A program made the translations under genes and the position numbers. A stretch of 64,000 bases of DNA from Bin25 sp026709415 (GTDB lineage Bacteria; Bacteroidota; Bacteroidia; Flavobacteriales; Flavobacteriaceae): assembly GCA_965200045.1 (NCBI GenBank), contig OZ241330.1, positions 1,674,001 through 1,738,000 on the forward strand. Direction: 5' to 3'. Positions within the stretch are counted from its first letter, which is position 1; each line of letters starts with the position of its first letter. The notes below the pieces were generated by a model. It did not search any database and had not been told where the DNA came from. It worked only from the letters and a program-made list of their open reading frames with translations. Below, one piece after another: positions 7,869-17,572 of this stretch.

Positions 7869-10427
7869 TTAGAGATGGGGTTCGATTTCTGGTTTTCTTA
7901 CAGTAATGTTGAGCGCATCCGATTTTTTATCCCATGAGATAATCAAATCATCACCTTCTTTGATATCATCACTGACAATTTTCTCGGCGATCAAATCTTC
8001 GATGTGTTTTTGTATCGTTCTTTGAAGTGGACGAGCACCATACTTTTCATCATAACCTTCTTTAGTGATGAATTCAATGACCGAATCCTCAATATTGAAC
8101 GTATAATTTAGTTTTTCGAGCCTCACAAATAAACGGGCGATTTCGATTTCAACAATTTTACCAATATGTTCTCTATTGAGTTTATTGAAGATGATCACAT
8201 CATCAACTCGATTTAAAAACTCAGGAGAAAAAGTCTTTTTTAATTCATTATTGATAACACTCTTTTCATGAGCCACAGATTGCGATTTTCGGGCGACAGT
8301 TTCAAAACCAACCCCTGATCCGAAGTCTTTGATTTTTCTTGAACCGATATTGGATGTCATGATGATGATGGTATTTTGAAAGTTCACTTTTCTTCCAACA
8401 CTGTCTGTCATAAACCCATCATCTAATACTTGCAACAAAATATTGAAGATATCGGGATGTGCTTTTTCTATTTCATCCAAGAGGACCACACAATAGGGTC
8501 GCCTTCTGACTTTTTCACTTAATTGCCCACCTTCTGAATATCCCACATATCCTGGAGGAGCACCAATGAGTCTAGAAATAGAAAACTTTTCCATAAACTC
8601 ACTCATGTCCACTCGAATTAAGTTTTCTGAGGAATCAAATAGTTCTGAAGCCAATACCTTGGCGAGTTGCGTTTTGCCTACACCGGTTTGACCTAAAAAG
8701 ATGAATGAACCAATTGGTTTTTGAGGATTTTTAAGACCGGCTCGGTTTCGTTGTATGGCTTTTACAATCTTTTCAACGGCTTCATCCTGACCGATAATTT
8801 TCTTTTGAATAATCTCAAACAACTTGGAGAGTTTTGTTTTTTCATCCAAAACAATTTTACTCACAGGAATGTTAGTCATCATGCCTACAACTTCAGCTAT
8901 TTCTTCTTCACTGACTAAGGGTTTGTCATTTTGGGACCCTTCACTCCATCTTGATTGAGCCAGTTCAAGATTTTTTTTAGCTTCATTTTCATCATCTCGA
9001 AGTTTAGCAGCTAGCTCATATTGTTGTTCCAAAACTTTTGAATCTTTTGCTTTTTTGATTTCATCAAGTTGATGTTCTAATTCTAAAATATCTGAAGGGA
9101 CTCTAATATTGCTGATATGAACTTTTGACCCAGCTTCATCTAATGCATCGATGGCTTTATCTGGCAAACTTCTTTCGGTCATGTAACGATTGCTCAACTC
9201 AACGCAAGCAATCAGAGCCTGGTCGGTGTATATGACATTATGATGGGACTCATAACGAGCTTTGATTTGTTTGAGGATTTCCAAGGTATCTGCAGCCGAA
9301 GGTTCCTCTACAATAATTTTCTGAAACCGTCTTTCTAGGGCGCCATCGCGTTCGATGTGTTGTCTATATTCGTCGATCGTTGTTGCACCAATACATTGTA
9401 ATCGGCCTCGAGCTAAAGCTGGCTTAAACATATTTGAAGCATCCAAACTTCCTGCGGCTCCTCCGGCCCCTACGATCGTATGGACTTCATCAATGAATAA
9501 GATGATATCCTTTTGGTTTTCTAATTCATTCATCAAGGCTTTCATACGCTCTTCAAACTGGCCTCGATATTTTGTCCCTGCCACTAGGCCAGCGATATCG
9601 ATTGAAATGATTCGTTTATTGAATAGAACTCGAGAAACTTGTTTATTGACTATTCGAATGGCCAGGCCTTCAACAATTGCCGTTTTGCCAACACCAGGTT
9701 CTCCGATCAATAGTGGATTATTCTTTTTACGTCGGCTCAATATTTGTGATAGTCGAGCAATTTCATTGGTGCGTCCGACAACGGGATCTAATTGGCTTTT
9801 TTTGGCAAGATCTGTGATATCTCTTCCGAAATTATCAATCACTGGGGTTTTGGAATCTTTTTGAGATGAAGATCTAGAAGAATCTTTTGAACCCTCAAAA
9901 ATTGGATTGGGTTTACTTGATCTTGAAGAACTTTTTTCGCTAATAGGGAATTCCATTCGAGGTAAGCGATATTTTCTTTTTTCTTCTGTTTTATTCTCAC
10001 TAAAATTAGATTTGACTTTGCCATAAGTCACCCCCAATCTTTCAAAAGTTTTGGTGGTTGGATCGTTTTGATTTCTAAGAATGCATAATAAAAGATGTCC
10101 TGTATTGATGTGATCGCTATTGCTGTATTTGGCTTCAGCAAAACATTCTTTCATGGCGCGTTCAGCTTGTTGTGTTAATCCCATTTCACTTTTGGTGGGT
10201 GTATCATCACCAAGATAAATAGCCAAATTGATGCTCTCAATTTTTGTTTTCAGATGATCTAGGTTGATATTGAGATTTTTAAAGATTTTAACAGCCATAT
10301 TGTCACCTTCACGAAGGATTCCCAGTACTAAGTGTTCTGTACCGATGAGGTTGCTTCTCAAACGCTCTGCTTCTTCTTTACTAAAAACCAAAACCTCTTT
10401 AATCTTTGGAGAGAACTTTTTATCCAT
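7869..10427 (-). CDS. clpC: ClpC-type AAA+ protease ATPase subunit
   Basis: Cytosolic unfoldase that feeds substrates to ClpP. The 852 residues show a Clp N-domain pair (FSPKIKEVLVFSKEEAERL at 5, second repeat near 85), a Ser/Lys-rich linker (about 150-195), first AAA+ module with Walker A GEPGVGKTAIVEGLA (about 243) and Walker B ILFIDEVHTIVGAG, a UVR-like segment (LEQQYELAAKLRDDE, about 445), second AAA+ module with Walker A GQTGVGKTQLAK (about 575) and VVLLDEIEKAHPDIFN, and the C-terminal ClpB-D2-small domain. The UVR-type middle region and N-domain point to ClpC rather than ClpB. It is divergent from gyrA. Confidence 0.93.
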   Translation of the reverse strand: MDKKFSPKIKEVLVFSKEEAERLRSNLIGTEHLVLGILREGDNMAVKIFKNLNINLDHLKTKIESINLAIYLGDDTPTKSEMGLTQQAERAMKECFAEAKYSNSDHINTGHLLLCILRNQNDPTTKTFERLGVTYGKVKSNFSENKTEEKRKYRLPRMEFPISEKSSSRSSKPNPIFEGSKDSSRSSSQKDSKTPVIDNFGRDITDLAKKSQLDPVVGRTNEIARLSQILSRRKKNNPLLIGEPGVGKTAIVEGLAIRIVNKQVSRVLFNKRIISIDIAGLVAGTKYRGQFEERMKALMNELENQKDIILFIDEVHTIVGAGGAAGSLDASNMFKPALARGRLQCIGATTIDEYRQHIERDGALERRFQKIIVEEPSAADTLEILKQIKARYESHHNVIYTDQALIACVELSNRYMTERSLPDKAIDALDEAGSKVHISNIRVPSDILELEHQLDEIKKAKDSKVLEQQYELAAKLRDDENEAKKNLELAQSRWSEGSQNDKPLVSEEEIAEVVGMMTNIPVSKIVLDEKTKLSKLFEIIQKKIIGQDEAVEKIVKAIQRNRAGLKNPQKPIGSFIFLGQTGVGKTQLAKVLASELFDSSENLIRVDMSEFMEKFSISRLIGAPPGYVGYSEGGQLSEKVRRRPYCVVLLDEIEKAHPDIFNILLQVLDDGFMTDSVGRKVNFQNTIIIMTSNIGSRKIKDFGSGVGFETVARKSQSVAHEKSVINNELKKTFSPEFLNRVDDVIIFNKLNREHIGKIVEIEIARLFVRLEKLNYTFNIEDSVIEFITKEGYDEKYGARPLQRTIQKHIEDLIAEKIVSDDIKEGDDLIISWDKKSDALNITVRKPEIEPHL

Positions 10428-10611
10428 GGATATTCTATTAAGTCAAATGTAATTTATTCGTAGATAAAATTATATCAACAAAATTTTAAAAAACTATTTT
10501 TTTGGAAATAATAATCAATGACGGTTGCTATTTTATAGAATTTATAAATAATAAGAGTATCCCTCCCCATAGAATGGGAAAAAATCAATCAACTTCATAT
10601 TTAAAATTCAC

Positions 10612-10684
10612 ATAAAAAGTAATTGATCAGATTTTGTGTAGGAAATAATAAACCCACGTACCAAAAATCAAATAAAAAGTAATT
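10612..10684. repeat. Two 13-bp direct repeats in the clpC-gyrA divergent region
   Basis: ATAAAAAGTAATT occurs at 10612-10624 and again at 10672-10684, exactly 60 bases apart, each preceded by a similar AAAATYMA context. They lie in the 384-bp gene-free stretch between the divergent clpC and gyrA starts, about 130-200 bases from each. The region is otherwise A/T-rich without other features I can identify. A paired binding site for a regulator is possible, but simple A/T richness could also yield such a match. Confidence 0.4.
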
Positions 10685-10811
10685 TAATGGGACGAATTTT
10701 CGCATGAAGATGTCCATAAAAATCGCTAAGAATAATGCGAATTTCTGTAATTTGTGAGGCTCAAATAAATAGAAGTTTTAAGCTTCAAATATTGATTTTT
10801 AATAAAGTTTA

Positions 10812-13268
10812 ATGGATAATGGAGAAAAGCTAGTCCCCGCTAGTATTGATAGGGAAATGAAGACCGCTTACATTGATTACTCAATGTCAGTAATAGTATC
10901 TCGAGCATTGCCCGATGTTAGAGATGGACTCAAGCCAGTGCACCGAAGAGTTTTATATGGCATGCATGAGTTAGGTGTCAGATCTAATTCCGCTTACAAA
11001 AAATCGGCTCGTATTGTCGGTGAAGTATTAGGTAAATATCACCCACATGGTGATAATTCTATTTATGATACCATGGTTCGAATGGCTCAAGAATGGAATT
11101 TAAGGTATTTGCTGGTTGATGGTCAGGGAAATTATGGATCGATTGATGGGGATGCACCAGCCGCCATGCGTTATACGGAGGCTAGAATGCAAAAAATATC
11201 AGAAGCTCTTTTGTCGGATATCGAAAAAGAAACGGTAGATTTTCGATTAAACTTTGACGACTCTTTACAAGAGCCTGAAGTATTACCGAGTAAAGTTCCA
11301 AATCTGTTAATCAATGGATCCTCTGGAATTGCCGTCGGTATGGCAACTAACATGGCACCTCATAATCTCAATGAAGTTATCGATGCCACAGTTTCCTATA
11401 TCGATAATTCAAGCCTAGGCATTGCTGAATTAATGGACCATATCAAAGCGCCTGATTTTCCAACAGGTGGAATTATTTACGGCTATCAAGGAGTTCTTGA
11501 CGCATATAATACTGGAAAAGGACGAATTGTAATGCGAGCTAAAATCGATCGAGAATTGATTCAAGATAAAGAGTGCTTTATAGTGACGCAACTACCATAT
11601 CAAGTCAATAAAGCGGATTTAGTAGCCAAGACTGGAAAACTCATCAACGATAAAAAAATTGATGGAATCAGTCTCATTCGAGATGAATCCGATAGAGATG
11701 GTATACGGATTGTGTACTTTATCAAAAAAGGATTTAATCCCAATGTGGTCTTAAACAATTTGTATAAAAAAACAGCGTTACAATCTTCTTTCAACATCAA
11801 CAACATTGCATTGGTTGAAGGACGTCCTAAGTTATTGAATGTCAAAGATTTGATTCGTTATTTTGTACATCATAGACACCAAGTTATTGTCAGACGTCAT
11901 GAATTTGAACTCAAAAAGGCTGAAGAAAGAGCTCACCTATTAGAAGGTCTTATTATAGCAAGCAATCATATTGATCGGGTTATTCAATTGATCCGAGATT
12001 CAGAAAGTCCTGATTTTGCAAGAGAAAAATTAATACGAGAATTTAGTTTGAGCGAACTCCAAGCAAAAGCTATTGTGGAAATGAGATTAAGGCAATTAAC
12101 GGGGCTAGAACAATCTAAATTACATTCAGAGTTTGACGAACTAACCGAAAAGATTAAATCCTATAAACGAATTTTATCTAGCAAAGACTTGAGAATGCAG
12201 ATTGTCAAACAAGAACTTATCGATACAAAAGAACGTTTTGGTGATGCACGCCGTACCCAAATTGATTATCAAGGTGGGGAATTTCAAATTGAAGATATGA
12301 TCCCCAATAAACAAGTGGGGATTACGGTATCCAACCAAGGGTATATTAAGAGAACATTACTTGAAAACTATCGGACTCAAAATAGGGGAGGAAAAGGTCA
12401 AAAGGCATCAGATACCAAAACAGAAGATTTTATCGAAAAAATTTACGTGGCCACAATGCATCAATACATGATGTTTTTCACTGACTTTGGAAAATGCTAT
12501 TGGCTGAGAGTTTATGAACTACCAGAAGGATCTAAAACTTCAAAAGGAAGACCAATACAAAATCTGATCAAACTAGAAAATGGTGAAAAAGTCCAATCCA
12601 TTATCTGTGTTCAAAATCTTAAAGACAAAGATTATATCGACAACCACTATGTTGCCATGGTCACTAAGAAAGGGATCATAAAAAAAACATTGTTGAAGAA
12701 TTTGTCAAATATTCGTACTAATGGAGTCAAAGCCATGAAGATGTTTCCCGAAGATGAATTGTTAGCAGCAAAATTGACGGATGGTAAATCTCAAATATTA
12801 ATGGCCAAAAAATCAGGTAGAGTCATCCGATTTGATGAATCTAAAGTATCGCCAACTAGTCGGTATTCAAGAGGAGTTAAAGGAATCAAGATTGATAAAA
12901 AAGCCGATTATTTAGTGGGCGTGGTTTCCGTTGAGAATGAAAAAAAGGATTTGTTAGTCATTTCCGAAAATGGGTATGGTAAACGATCTGCTATTGGAGA
13001 TTATCGTTTAACCAACCGTGGTGGAAAGGGAGTCATTAGTCTTAAAATCACTAAAAAAACCGGAGATTTAATCGCCATTTTAGGTGTTCAAGAAACAGAT
13101 CAATTGATGATTATCAATCAATCTGGAATTGCTATTCGAACTTCATTAGAAGCTATTAGAGTCATGGGAAGAAGTACTCAGGGGGTTAAAATCATTGAAC
13201 TCAACGATGGAGACAAAATTGCTTCGGTTACCAAAATTGGGCAAGAATTAATACAGCAAGAAGATTAG
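10812..13268 (+). CDS. gyrA: DNA gyrase subunit A
   Basis: Breakage-rejoining subunit of gyrase (with GyrB), which introduces negative supercoils. The 818-residue length is normal for the phylum. It starts MDNGEKLVPASIDREMKTAY, has the core motif SRALPDVRDGLKPVHRRVLY, catalytic Tyr121 (PAAMRYTEAR), and a C-terminal beta-pinwheel with the GyrA-box-like QNRGGKGQ near residue 523. In the quinolone-determining segment KYHPHGDNSIYDT, the position equivalent to E. coli Ser83 is Asn82, while Asp86 (E. coli Asp87) is kept. It is followed after 55 bases by a TPR protein, a neighbourhood I have seen in this phylum. Confidence 0.96.
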   Translation: MDNGEKLVPASIDREMKTAYIDYSMSVIVSRALPDVRDGLKPVHRRVLYGMHELGVRSNSAYKKSARIVGEVLGKYHPHGDNSIYDTMVRMAQEWNLRYLLVDGQGNYGSIDGDAPAAMRYTEARMQKISEALLSDIEKETVDFRLNFDDSLQEPEVLPSKVPNLLINGSSGIAVGMATNMAPHNLNEVIDATVSYIDNSSLGIAELMDHIKAPDFPTGGIIYGYQGVLDAYNTGKGRIVMRAKIDRELIQDKECFIVTQLPYQVNKADLVAKTGKLINDKKIDGISLIRDESDRDGIRIVYFIKKGFNPNVVLNNLYKKTALQSSFNINNIALVEGRPKLLNVKDLIRYFVHHRHQVIVRRHEFELKKAEERAHLLEGLIIASNHIDRVIQLIRDSESPDFAREKLIREFSLSELQAKAIVEMRLRQLTGLEQSKLHSEFDELTEKIKSYKRILSSKDLRMQIVKQELIDTKERFGDARRTQIDYQGGEFQIEDMIPNKQVGITVSNQGYIKRTLLENYRTQNRGGKGQKASDTKTEDFIEKIYVATMHQYMMFFTDFGKCYWLRVYELPEGSKTSKGRPIQNLIKLENGEKVQSIICVQNLKDKDYIDNHYVAMVTKKGIIKKTLLKNLSNIRTNGVKAMKMFPEDELLAAKLTDGKSQILMAKKSGRVIRFDESKVSPTSRYSRGVKGIKIDKKADYLVGVVSVENEKKDLLVISENGYGKRSAIGDYRLTNRGGKGVISLKITKKTGDLIAILGVQETDQLMIINQSGIAIRTSLEAIRVMGRSTQGVKIIELNDGDKIASVTKIGQELIQQED

Positions 13269-13323
13269 ACTTTTTATCTATTTTTATAAATTAGCAGACA
13301 TTCGCTAAAAAAATAACCAAATA

Positions 13324-14574
13324 ATGAGAAATTTAAACTGGATTTTAATCATTTGTTTTATTACAGCCAACGCAGTCAGTGCTCAAAAGAGAGAGTTGAG
13401 AACTGCCAACAAAATGTTTGAAAAAGGTCAATTACAAGAATTAAAAGCCTACCTTGATGAAAATCAGGCTATTTTTGATAATGCTGACCAAGGTATCTTA
13501 GATGACTTGAGTGTATTACAAGGAAAAATTGCTCGACTAGATCGTGACTACTCCAAGGCATTAGAAATTATAAAATCTTTAGAATCTAAAGAATCTTATG
13601 CAGAGCAAGTGAGTATCATGAAAGATTCTTTGGCTAATGATTTAATTTCAGAAGCCATAGAGGCTAATGAAAATAGCAATTATGGAAGCGCCGCCGAGAA
13701 ACTTTATATGAGCTATTTGCTCCGTCCGGATCAATATCAAGATTATCTTTATTTCGCTGCTTCAAGTGCCATAACCGCAAGGGACACTTTAACTGCACTA
13801 GATTATTATAATCAATTAAAAGATATCCAATACGAAGGCATTCAAACGAAATATTTTGTAACGGACAAAAGTACTGGAGAAGAACTTGAAGTTTCATTAT
13901 CTGAATATGAAATTTTTCAACGTTCAAAAGACTATGAAAATTTTCGAACAGAACAAACCCCATCGAGATATCCAGAAATAGTAAAAAATCTTGGAGTTTT
14001 ATATTTACAAATTGGAGAAATGGATACTGCATTAGGAGTCATTCAAGAAGCCAGAAAAGAAAATCCCGAAGACTTAGAATTGATTTTAACAGAAGGAAAT
14101 ATCTATATCCAAATGGATGAAAAAGAAAAGTTTTTAGAATTAACGGAAATGGCAGCGGAAAGAGATCCTGACAATGCCGTTATTTTTTTCAATTTAGGTG
14201 TAGTTACTTCGGATTTGGGAGAAAAAGAAAAAGCACTTGAGTATTATGAAAAGTCCATTGCATTAGATCCCACATATATGAATGCATATTTGAATTTGAC
14301 AAATCTTATTTTAGAAGATGATCAAAAGATAGTTGATGAAATGAATAATCTAGGCACTTCTAAAGCCGATGATGCTAAATATGAAGAATTGAAAGCGCAG
14401 CGAGAAACGCTATATCTTGAGACCATACCTCTTTTAGAAAAAGCTTTGACCATTGAAAACAATTGTGGGGTAATTCGCACGCTTCAAAATATTTATAATG
14501 TGCTTGATGATTCTGAAAAATTGAATCAATACAGAGATTTGTACAACCAGGATTGTTCTGTTGAATCGGAATAA
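13324..14574 (+). CDS. Periplasmic/secreted TPR-repeat protein
   Basis: 416 residues with an N-terminal signal peptide (MRNLNWILIICFITANAVSA, cleaved before QKRE). At least two clear tetratricopeptide units are visible in the C-terminal half: YPEIVKNLGVLYLQIGEMDT (about 219) and AVIFFNLGVVTSDLGEKEKA (about 281, ending DPTYMNAYLN). Further helical repeats are likely before and after. It lies 55 bases behind gyrA on the same strand and may share its transcript. Function unknown; TPRs are protein-interaction scaffolds. Confidence 0.75.
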   Translation: MRNLNWILIICFITANAVSAQKRELRTANKMFEKGQLQELKAYLDENQAIFDNADQGILDDLSVLQGKIARLDRDYSKALEIIKSLESKESYAEQVSIMKDSLANDLISEAIEANENSNYGSAAEKLYMSYLLRPDQYQDYLYFAASSAITARDTLTALDYYNQLKDIQYEGIQTKYFVTDKSTGEELEVSLSEYEIFQRSKDYENFRTEQTPSRYPEIVKNLGVLYLQIGEMDTALGVIQEARKENPEDLELILTEGNIYIQMDEKEKFLELTEMAAERDPDNAVIFFNLGVVTSDLGEKEKALEYYEKSIALDPTYMNAYLNLTNLILEDDQKIVDEMNNLGTSKADDAKYEELKAQRETLYLETIPLLEKALTIENNCGVIRTLQNIYNVLDDSEKLNQYRDLYNQDCSVESE

Positions 14575-14659
14575 TTGGGCCTCATAGATAAACGTCAAAA
14601 AACCTATTCGCTAACGAAGTGTCGTAAATCTAAAATAAAATGTGTGTCTTGTGTTAACA

Positions 14660-14990
14660 CGTATTCTGTTGCCCGAAATTAGGACAGTCGTTTAGGTTAT
14701 ACTTGCAGGAGCTATTTTTATCATATGAGGCGATGACAAGAGACTCTAAGGTTAAGGTTGCTTAAAGAATATCAAAGTAGATAGGAACTAGCTCCGCCGT
14801 TTTGAAGTTCGTCCTATTCCAATACCCAATTGGAAAAAAGAGTTTAAACAACGAGCCAGAGGCTTGTTCTATCGTTCCAATGCTCGAAAATCGGAGGATC
14901 AGAAACAAAAATAATGGGATCATTGCTACCAAATCATTGGTCAGCAGAAGATGGACATGGAGTTCTATTTGCTAAGCATGTCATAATGTC
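14660..14990 (+). pseudogene. Decayed IS3-family orfA relic
   Basis: Plus-strand translation gives EVRPIPIPNWKKEFKQRARG (from 14804) and, after an in-frame stop at 14912-14914, YQIIGQQKMDMEF. These match the pattern of IS3/IS150-type OrfA proteins (helix-turn-helix ending in NWKKEF, then an IGxLKVExxFL leucine-zipper part). An earlier piece DSKVKVA (near 14740) is in another frame. GCCCGAAATTAGGACAG (14671-14687) resembles an IS3-type end. No orfB integrase region is recognisable downstream. The rest of the stretch to 15468 contains short frames, for example one ending EPFGRLLYGQGK near 15205, that I cannot identify. Confidence 0.5.
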
Positions 14991-15422
14991 GACCAAGGCT
15001 TATGAGCACATACATTGTTCATGAAGGATACATCAATTATTCGTTATATCTAAAAATATCGATAAAAAATCAACTTATAATACAAGAGAGATTGATTCAA
15101 TAAGTCAATCTCAAAATTTTAGAAACATCTCGAAAAAACCGTTTCAGAACAAACCCAAGGTGCCTCCGAACCATTCGGGCGATTATTATACGGACAAGGG
15201 AAATAAACTATGAATCAAATTAAACCTTAGTGACTTCCCCAGTCAAGTGATTGATTAGGGTTGTTATGGTTGCACTAGATAGTTTAACTCGTAAGATAAT
15301 AAAAGTCAAATGGGAGTAAACAATCCCAATGGCGTGAAATGATCAATACTAGGATTCATCTTATTTGTTTTATGCACTTTTGTATACAATACCTAAAATA
15401 AATAGTGCCAAACATTTAATTT

Positions 15423-15458
15423 TTTGGACTAAATTCCATTTCTTAAAAGTTATTTTTG
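15423..15458 (+). promoter_or_regulatory. Putative Bacteroidota-type promoter for tRNA-Ser
   Basis: TATTTTTG at 15451-15458 fits the TAnnTTTG -7 consensus, with TTTG at 15423-15426 as a possible -33 element, 24 bases upstream (slightly long). The tRNA begins 10 bases after the -7 element, a sensible distance. Motif match only. Confidence 0.4.
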
Positions 15459-15468
15459 TATCCCTTTT

Positions 15469-15552
15469 GGAGAGGTGCCAGAGTGGTAATGGAGCAGATT
15501 GCTAATCTGTAGTCGTGCAAGCGGCTCCAGGGTTCGAATCCCTGTCTCTCCG
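15469..15552 (+). tRNA. tRNA-Ser (anticodon GCT)
   Basis: 84 nt with a 7-bp acceptor stem (GGAGAGG with TCTCTCC, one G-U pair), D arm, anticodon loop TTGCTAA giving GCT for AGC/AGT serine codons, a long class II variable arm (AGTCGTGCAAGCGGCT), and the T-loop GGTTCGAATCC. The discriminator is G; CCA is not encoded in full. The long variable arm independently supports serine. Confidence 0.95.
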
Positions 15553-15638
15553 CATTTTTTTAATTACTTTCAATTTTTATAGGTGATTTGATTTGTTGAA
15601 AAGTAATTTAAGATCGATTCAATCAGAATCAACATAAT

Positions 15639-15712
15639 GGACGCGTAGCTCAGCTGGATAGAGCATCTGCCTTCTAAGCAGACGGTCATAGGTTCGAATC
15701 CTATCGCGTTCA
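15639..15712 (+). tRNA. tRNA-Arg (anticodon TCT)
   Basis: 74 nt with acceptor stem GGACGCG/CGCGTTC (one G-U), D arm TAGCTCAGCTGGATAGAGCA, anticodon loop CTTCTAA giving TCT for AGA/AGG, variable loop, and T arm ATAGGTTCGAATCCTAT. CCA is not encoded. It lies 86 bases downstream of tRNA-Ser and may be on the same transcript. It directly precedes the restriction-modification genes; tRNA 3' ends are common integration sites, but I found no second copy of this 3' end nearby. Confidence 0.95.
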
Positions 15713-15961
15713 CTTTCTTTAGGAATAGATTCAAAAAAAAACAATTAAGCAGATTTATACGGATTCGGGTATATTAAAAATGTTACTTTCCAACTAGTGC
15801 TAGCTGATTTTTGATGTGTTTTTTATTTGAATTATAAAGTTTGTCAAAATGATTCGTTTAAAATTCATAAATTACTCATTATCTTGTTAGTACACAAACG
15901 AATTAATTTCGTGGAATAGGGAAAAAAGTGATCGTGTAATATTATTTTATAGAAGAGTCAA

Positions 15962-16801
15962 ATGGAAGCACTCATCGAAAAAACGAAAACTACATATTCA
16001 ATTCATAATAAACATAAAGAACCACTCAAGTTGATTCCATATATTGGTTGTAAAGCTGGGTTTAAACACGTATTTGATGAATTAATTGATGAAAAAGTTG
16101 AAAAAATTGAGATATATGACGTGTTTGGAGGGGGCGGGGCATTTTCATTTTATATGTGCGATAGATTTGGTTCTGAAAAAGTGAATTATAACGACAACAA
16201 TAAAACGGTTGTTAACTTAATTTCTCATTTGCAAAAAAATCCAATGGAACTGTTTGATGGGTATCAAAATCACTATTATAATTCTATTGACAACGATGAT
16301 TATTTCTACCTTATTCGTGAAAAGAACATTGAAAAAGAAATAGAAGGAGCGGTTAACTTTCTTTTTTTGTGTAAAAATGCATTTTCGGGTAAAATTCGAT
16401 TTAATAAAAAAGGAAGATTTAATACTCCCAAAAGAAAAGGAAGTAGATGCCCAAAAATTGAATGGAATCATTTAAAGAGTTTAAGTCAAACAATTAAATA
16501 CATGACCATTACAAATGAGGATTACCAATATTTCAATAGGGTCAAAAACAGTTTTATTTATTTAGATCCGCCGTATTTTAATAACACCAATGGACACTAT
16601 AATGGCGTTTTATCATTACAAGAATTCAATTCATTTATGAGGAAAATTGAGAACGATAATTGTGTGATGCTATCGGAGCAAAATAATCCTGAAATATTCA
16701 ATTTATCTAGTAAATACAAGGTATTTGACATTTTGCTGAAACGTTCCTTGCAATACGCTACAAAAAAATCATCATGTGAAATTATAGCTTGTAACTATTG
16801 A
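15962..16801 (+). CDS. D12-class DNA adenine-N6 methyltransferase
   Basis: Methylates adenine in a specific DNA sequence, probably to protect against the nuclease encoded just downstream. The 279 residues have the D12/alpha-class layout: IPYIGCKAGF near 24 as the N-terminal motif, DVFGGGGAF (AdoMet-binding motif I) near 53, and the catalytic DPPYF near residue 201. Target sequence cannot be read from this. The C-terminal RSLQYATKKSSCEIIACNY is a typical ending for the class. It ends one base before the next gene, so the two are likely one operon, next to two tRNAs and an IS relic (accessory setting). Confidence 0.85.
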   Translation: MEALIEKTKTTYSIHNKHKEPLKLIPYIGCKAGFKHVFDELIDEKVEKIEIYDVFGGGGAFSFYMCDRFGSEKVNYNDNNKTVVNLISHLQKNPMELFDGYQNHYYNSIDNDDYFYLIREKNIEKEIEGAVNFLFLCKNAFSGKIRFNKKGRFNTPKRKGSRCPKIEWNHLKSLSQTIKYMTITNEDYQYFNRVKNSFIYLDPPYFNNTNGHYNGVLSLQEFNSFMRKIENDNCVMLSEQNNPEIFNLSSKYKVFDILLKRSLQYATKKSSCEIIACNY

Positions 16802-16802
16802 T

Positions 16803-17572
16803 ATGAAGGGAAACATTAATGCTTTGTTAGGTCAAAAAGGAGAAAAATTAATAGAGGATATTTTCAATGATATCAGCAGTGAGAGTGATATAGTTAAGAA
16901 AATATCGACTGTGTTTAATCATAAAAATCAAATTATCGATTGTTCAGCTAAAAGAGTCGGTTATAAAGGCAAAAAAACAGATGTGATTTTGAAGTTCCAG
17001 ACCAAAACAGGATTCTATATACACAAGGCATCTGTTAAATCTTTCAAAGATGCTGGTTTTAATCAAATTCTGAGAACCAAAATTGATGCTTTTACGTCTG
17101 AGTTCAATATCTCTGAACACAATAGGTTTTTTAAAGAAGTAACCATTAACTGGGCATTAAAAAATCAGACAAATGGATAACAGATGATATTAGTGAAAAG
17201 ACCATTGACATTTTTCAAAACATAGCTTTTGATATAATTAAGAAATCTCTACTAGGAGAAAACAATCCAGATCTGTTTATTTTGGTTAACCGAGCCAATC
17301 AGTCAATACATTTTTATCAAATGCAAGATTTACTTCAGAAAATTAAGACTGATGTATTGGTTTGCGTTTCAAATAGAGGGGTTGTGAATTTACACCCATG
17401 TTTCACCGTACAACGAAAAGGCGGGAACGGACAAAAGGATGATTCGAAGTATAGTAAAGGTGATTTACGCCATGGAGGTAATCAGATTCAAATAAAATCT
17501 AATTACTTTCTTTATCAAAAATGTGTGATTCTTTTGTTGTTTTCGATTCTTTCGCAGTTTATTTTTGAATAG
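16803..17572 (+). pseudogene. Probable type II restriction endonuclease gene, broken by a frameshift
   Basis: Two open frames lie end to end. The first (16803-17180) codes for 125 residues starting MKGNINALLGQKGEKLIEDI and stops at TAA 17178-17180. From 17165 the frame used by the later reading (KSDKWITDDISEKTIDIFQN) continues without stop to 17572. One extra A in the A6 run at 17159-17164 would fuse them into a protein of about 257 residues. Position right after the methylase and motifs such as TVQRKGGNGQK and HGGNQIQIKSN (resembling the QRKGG...xxIQxK pattern of type II nucleases) suggest the cognate endonuclease. The tail CVILLLFSILSQFIFE is oddly hydrophobic and may reflect another frame error. 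The loss could be real, phase-variable or a sequencing error. Confidence 0.65.

Noticed and set aside
9355..9864. 169-codon plus-strand frame
   Set aside because: Antisense to the ClpC AAA+ domain; no protein-like pattern.
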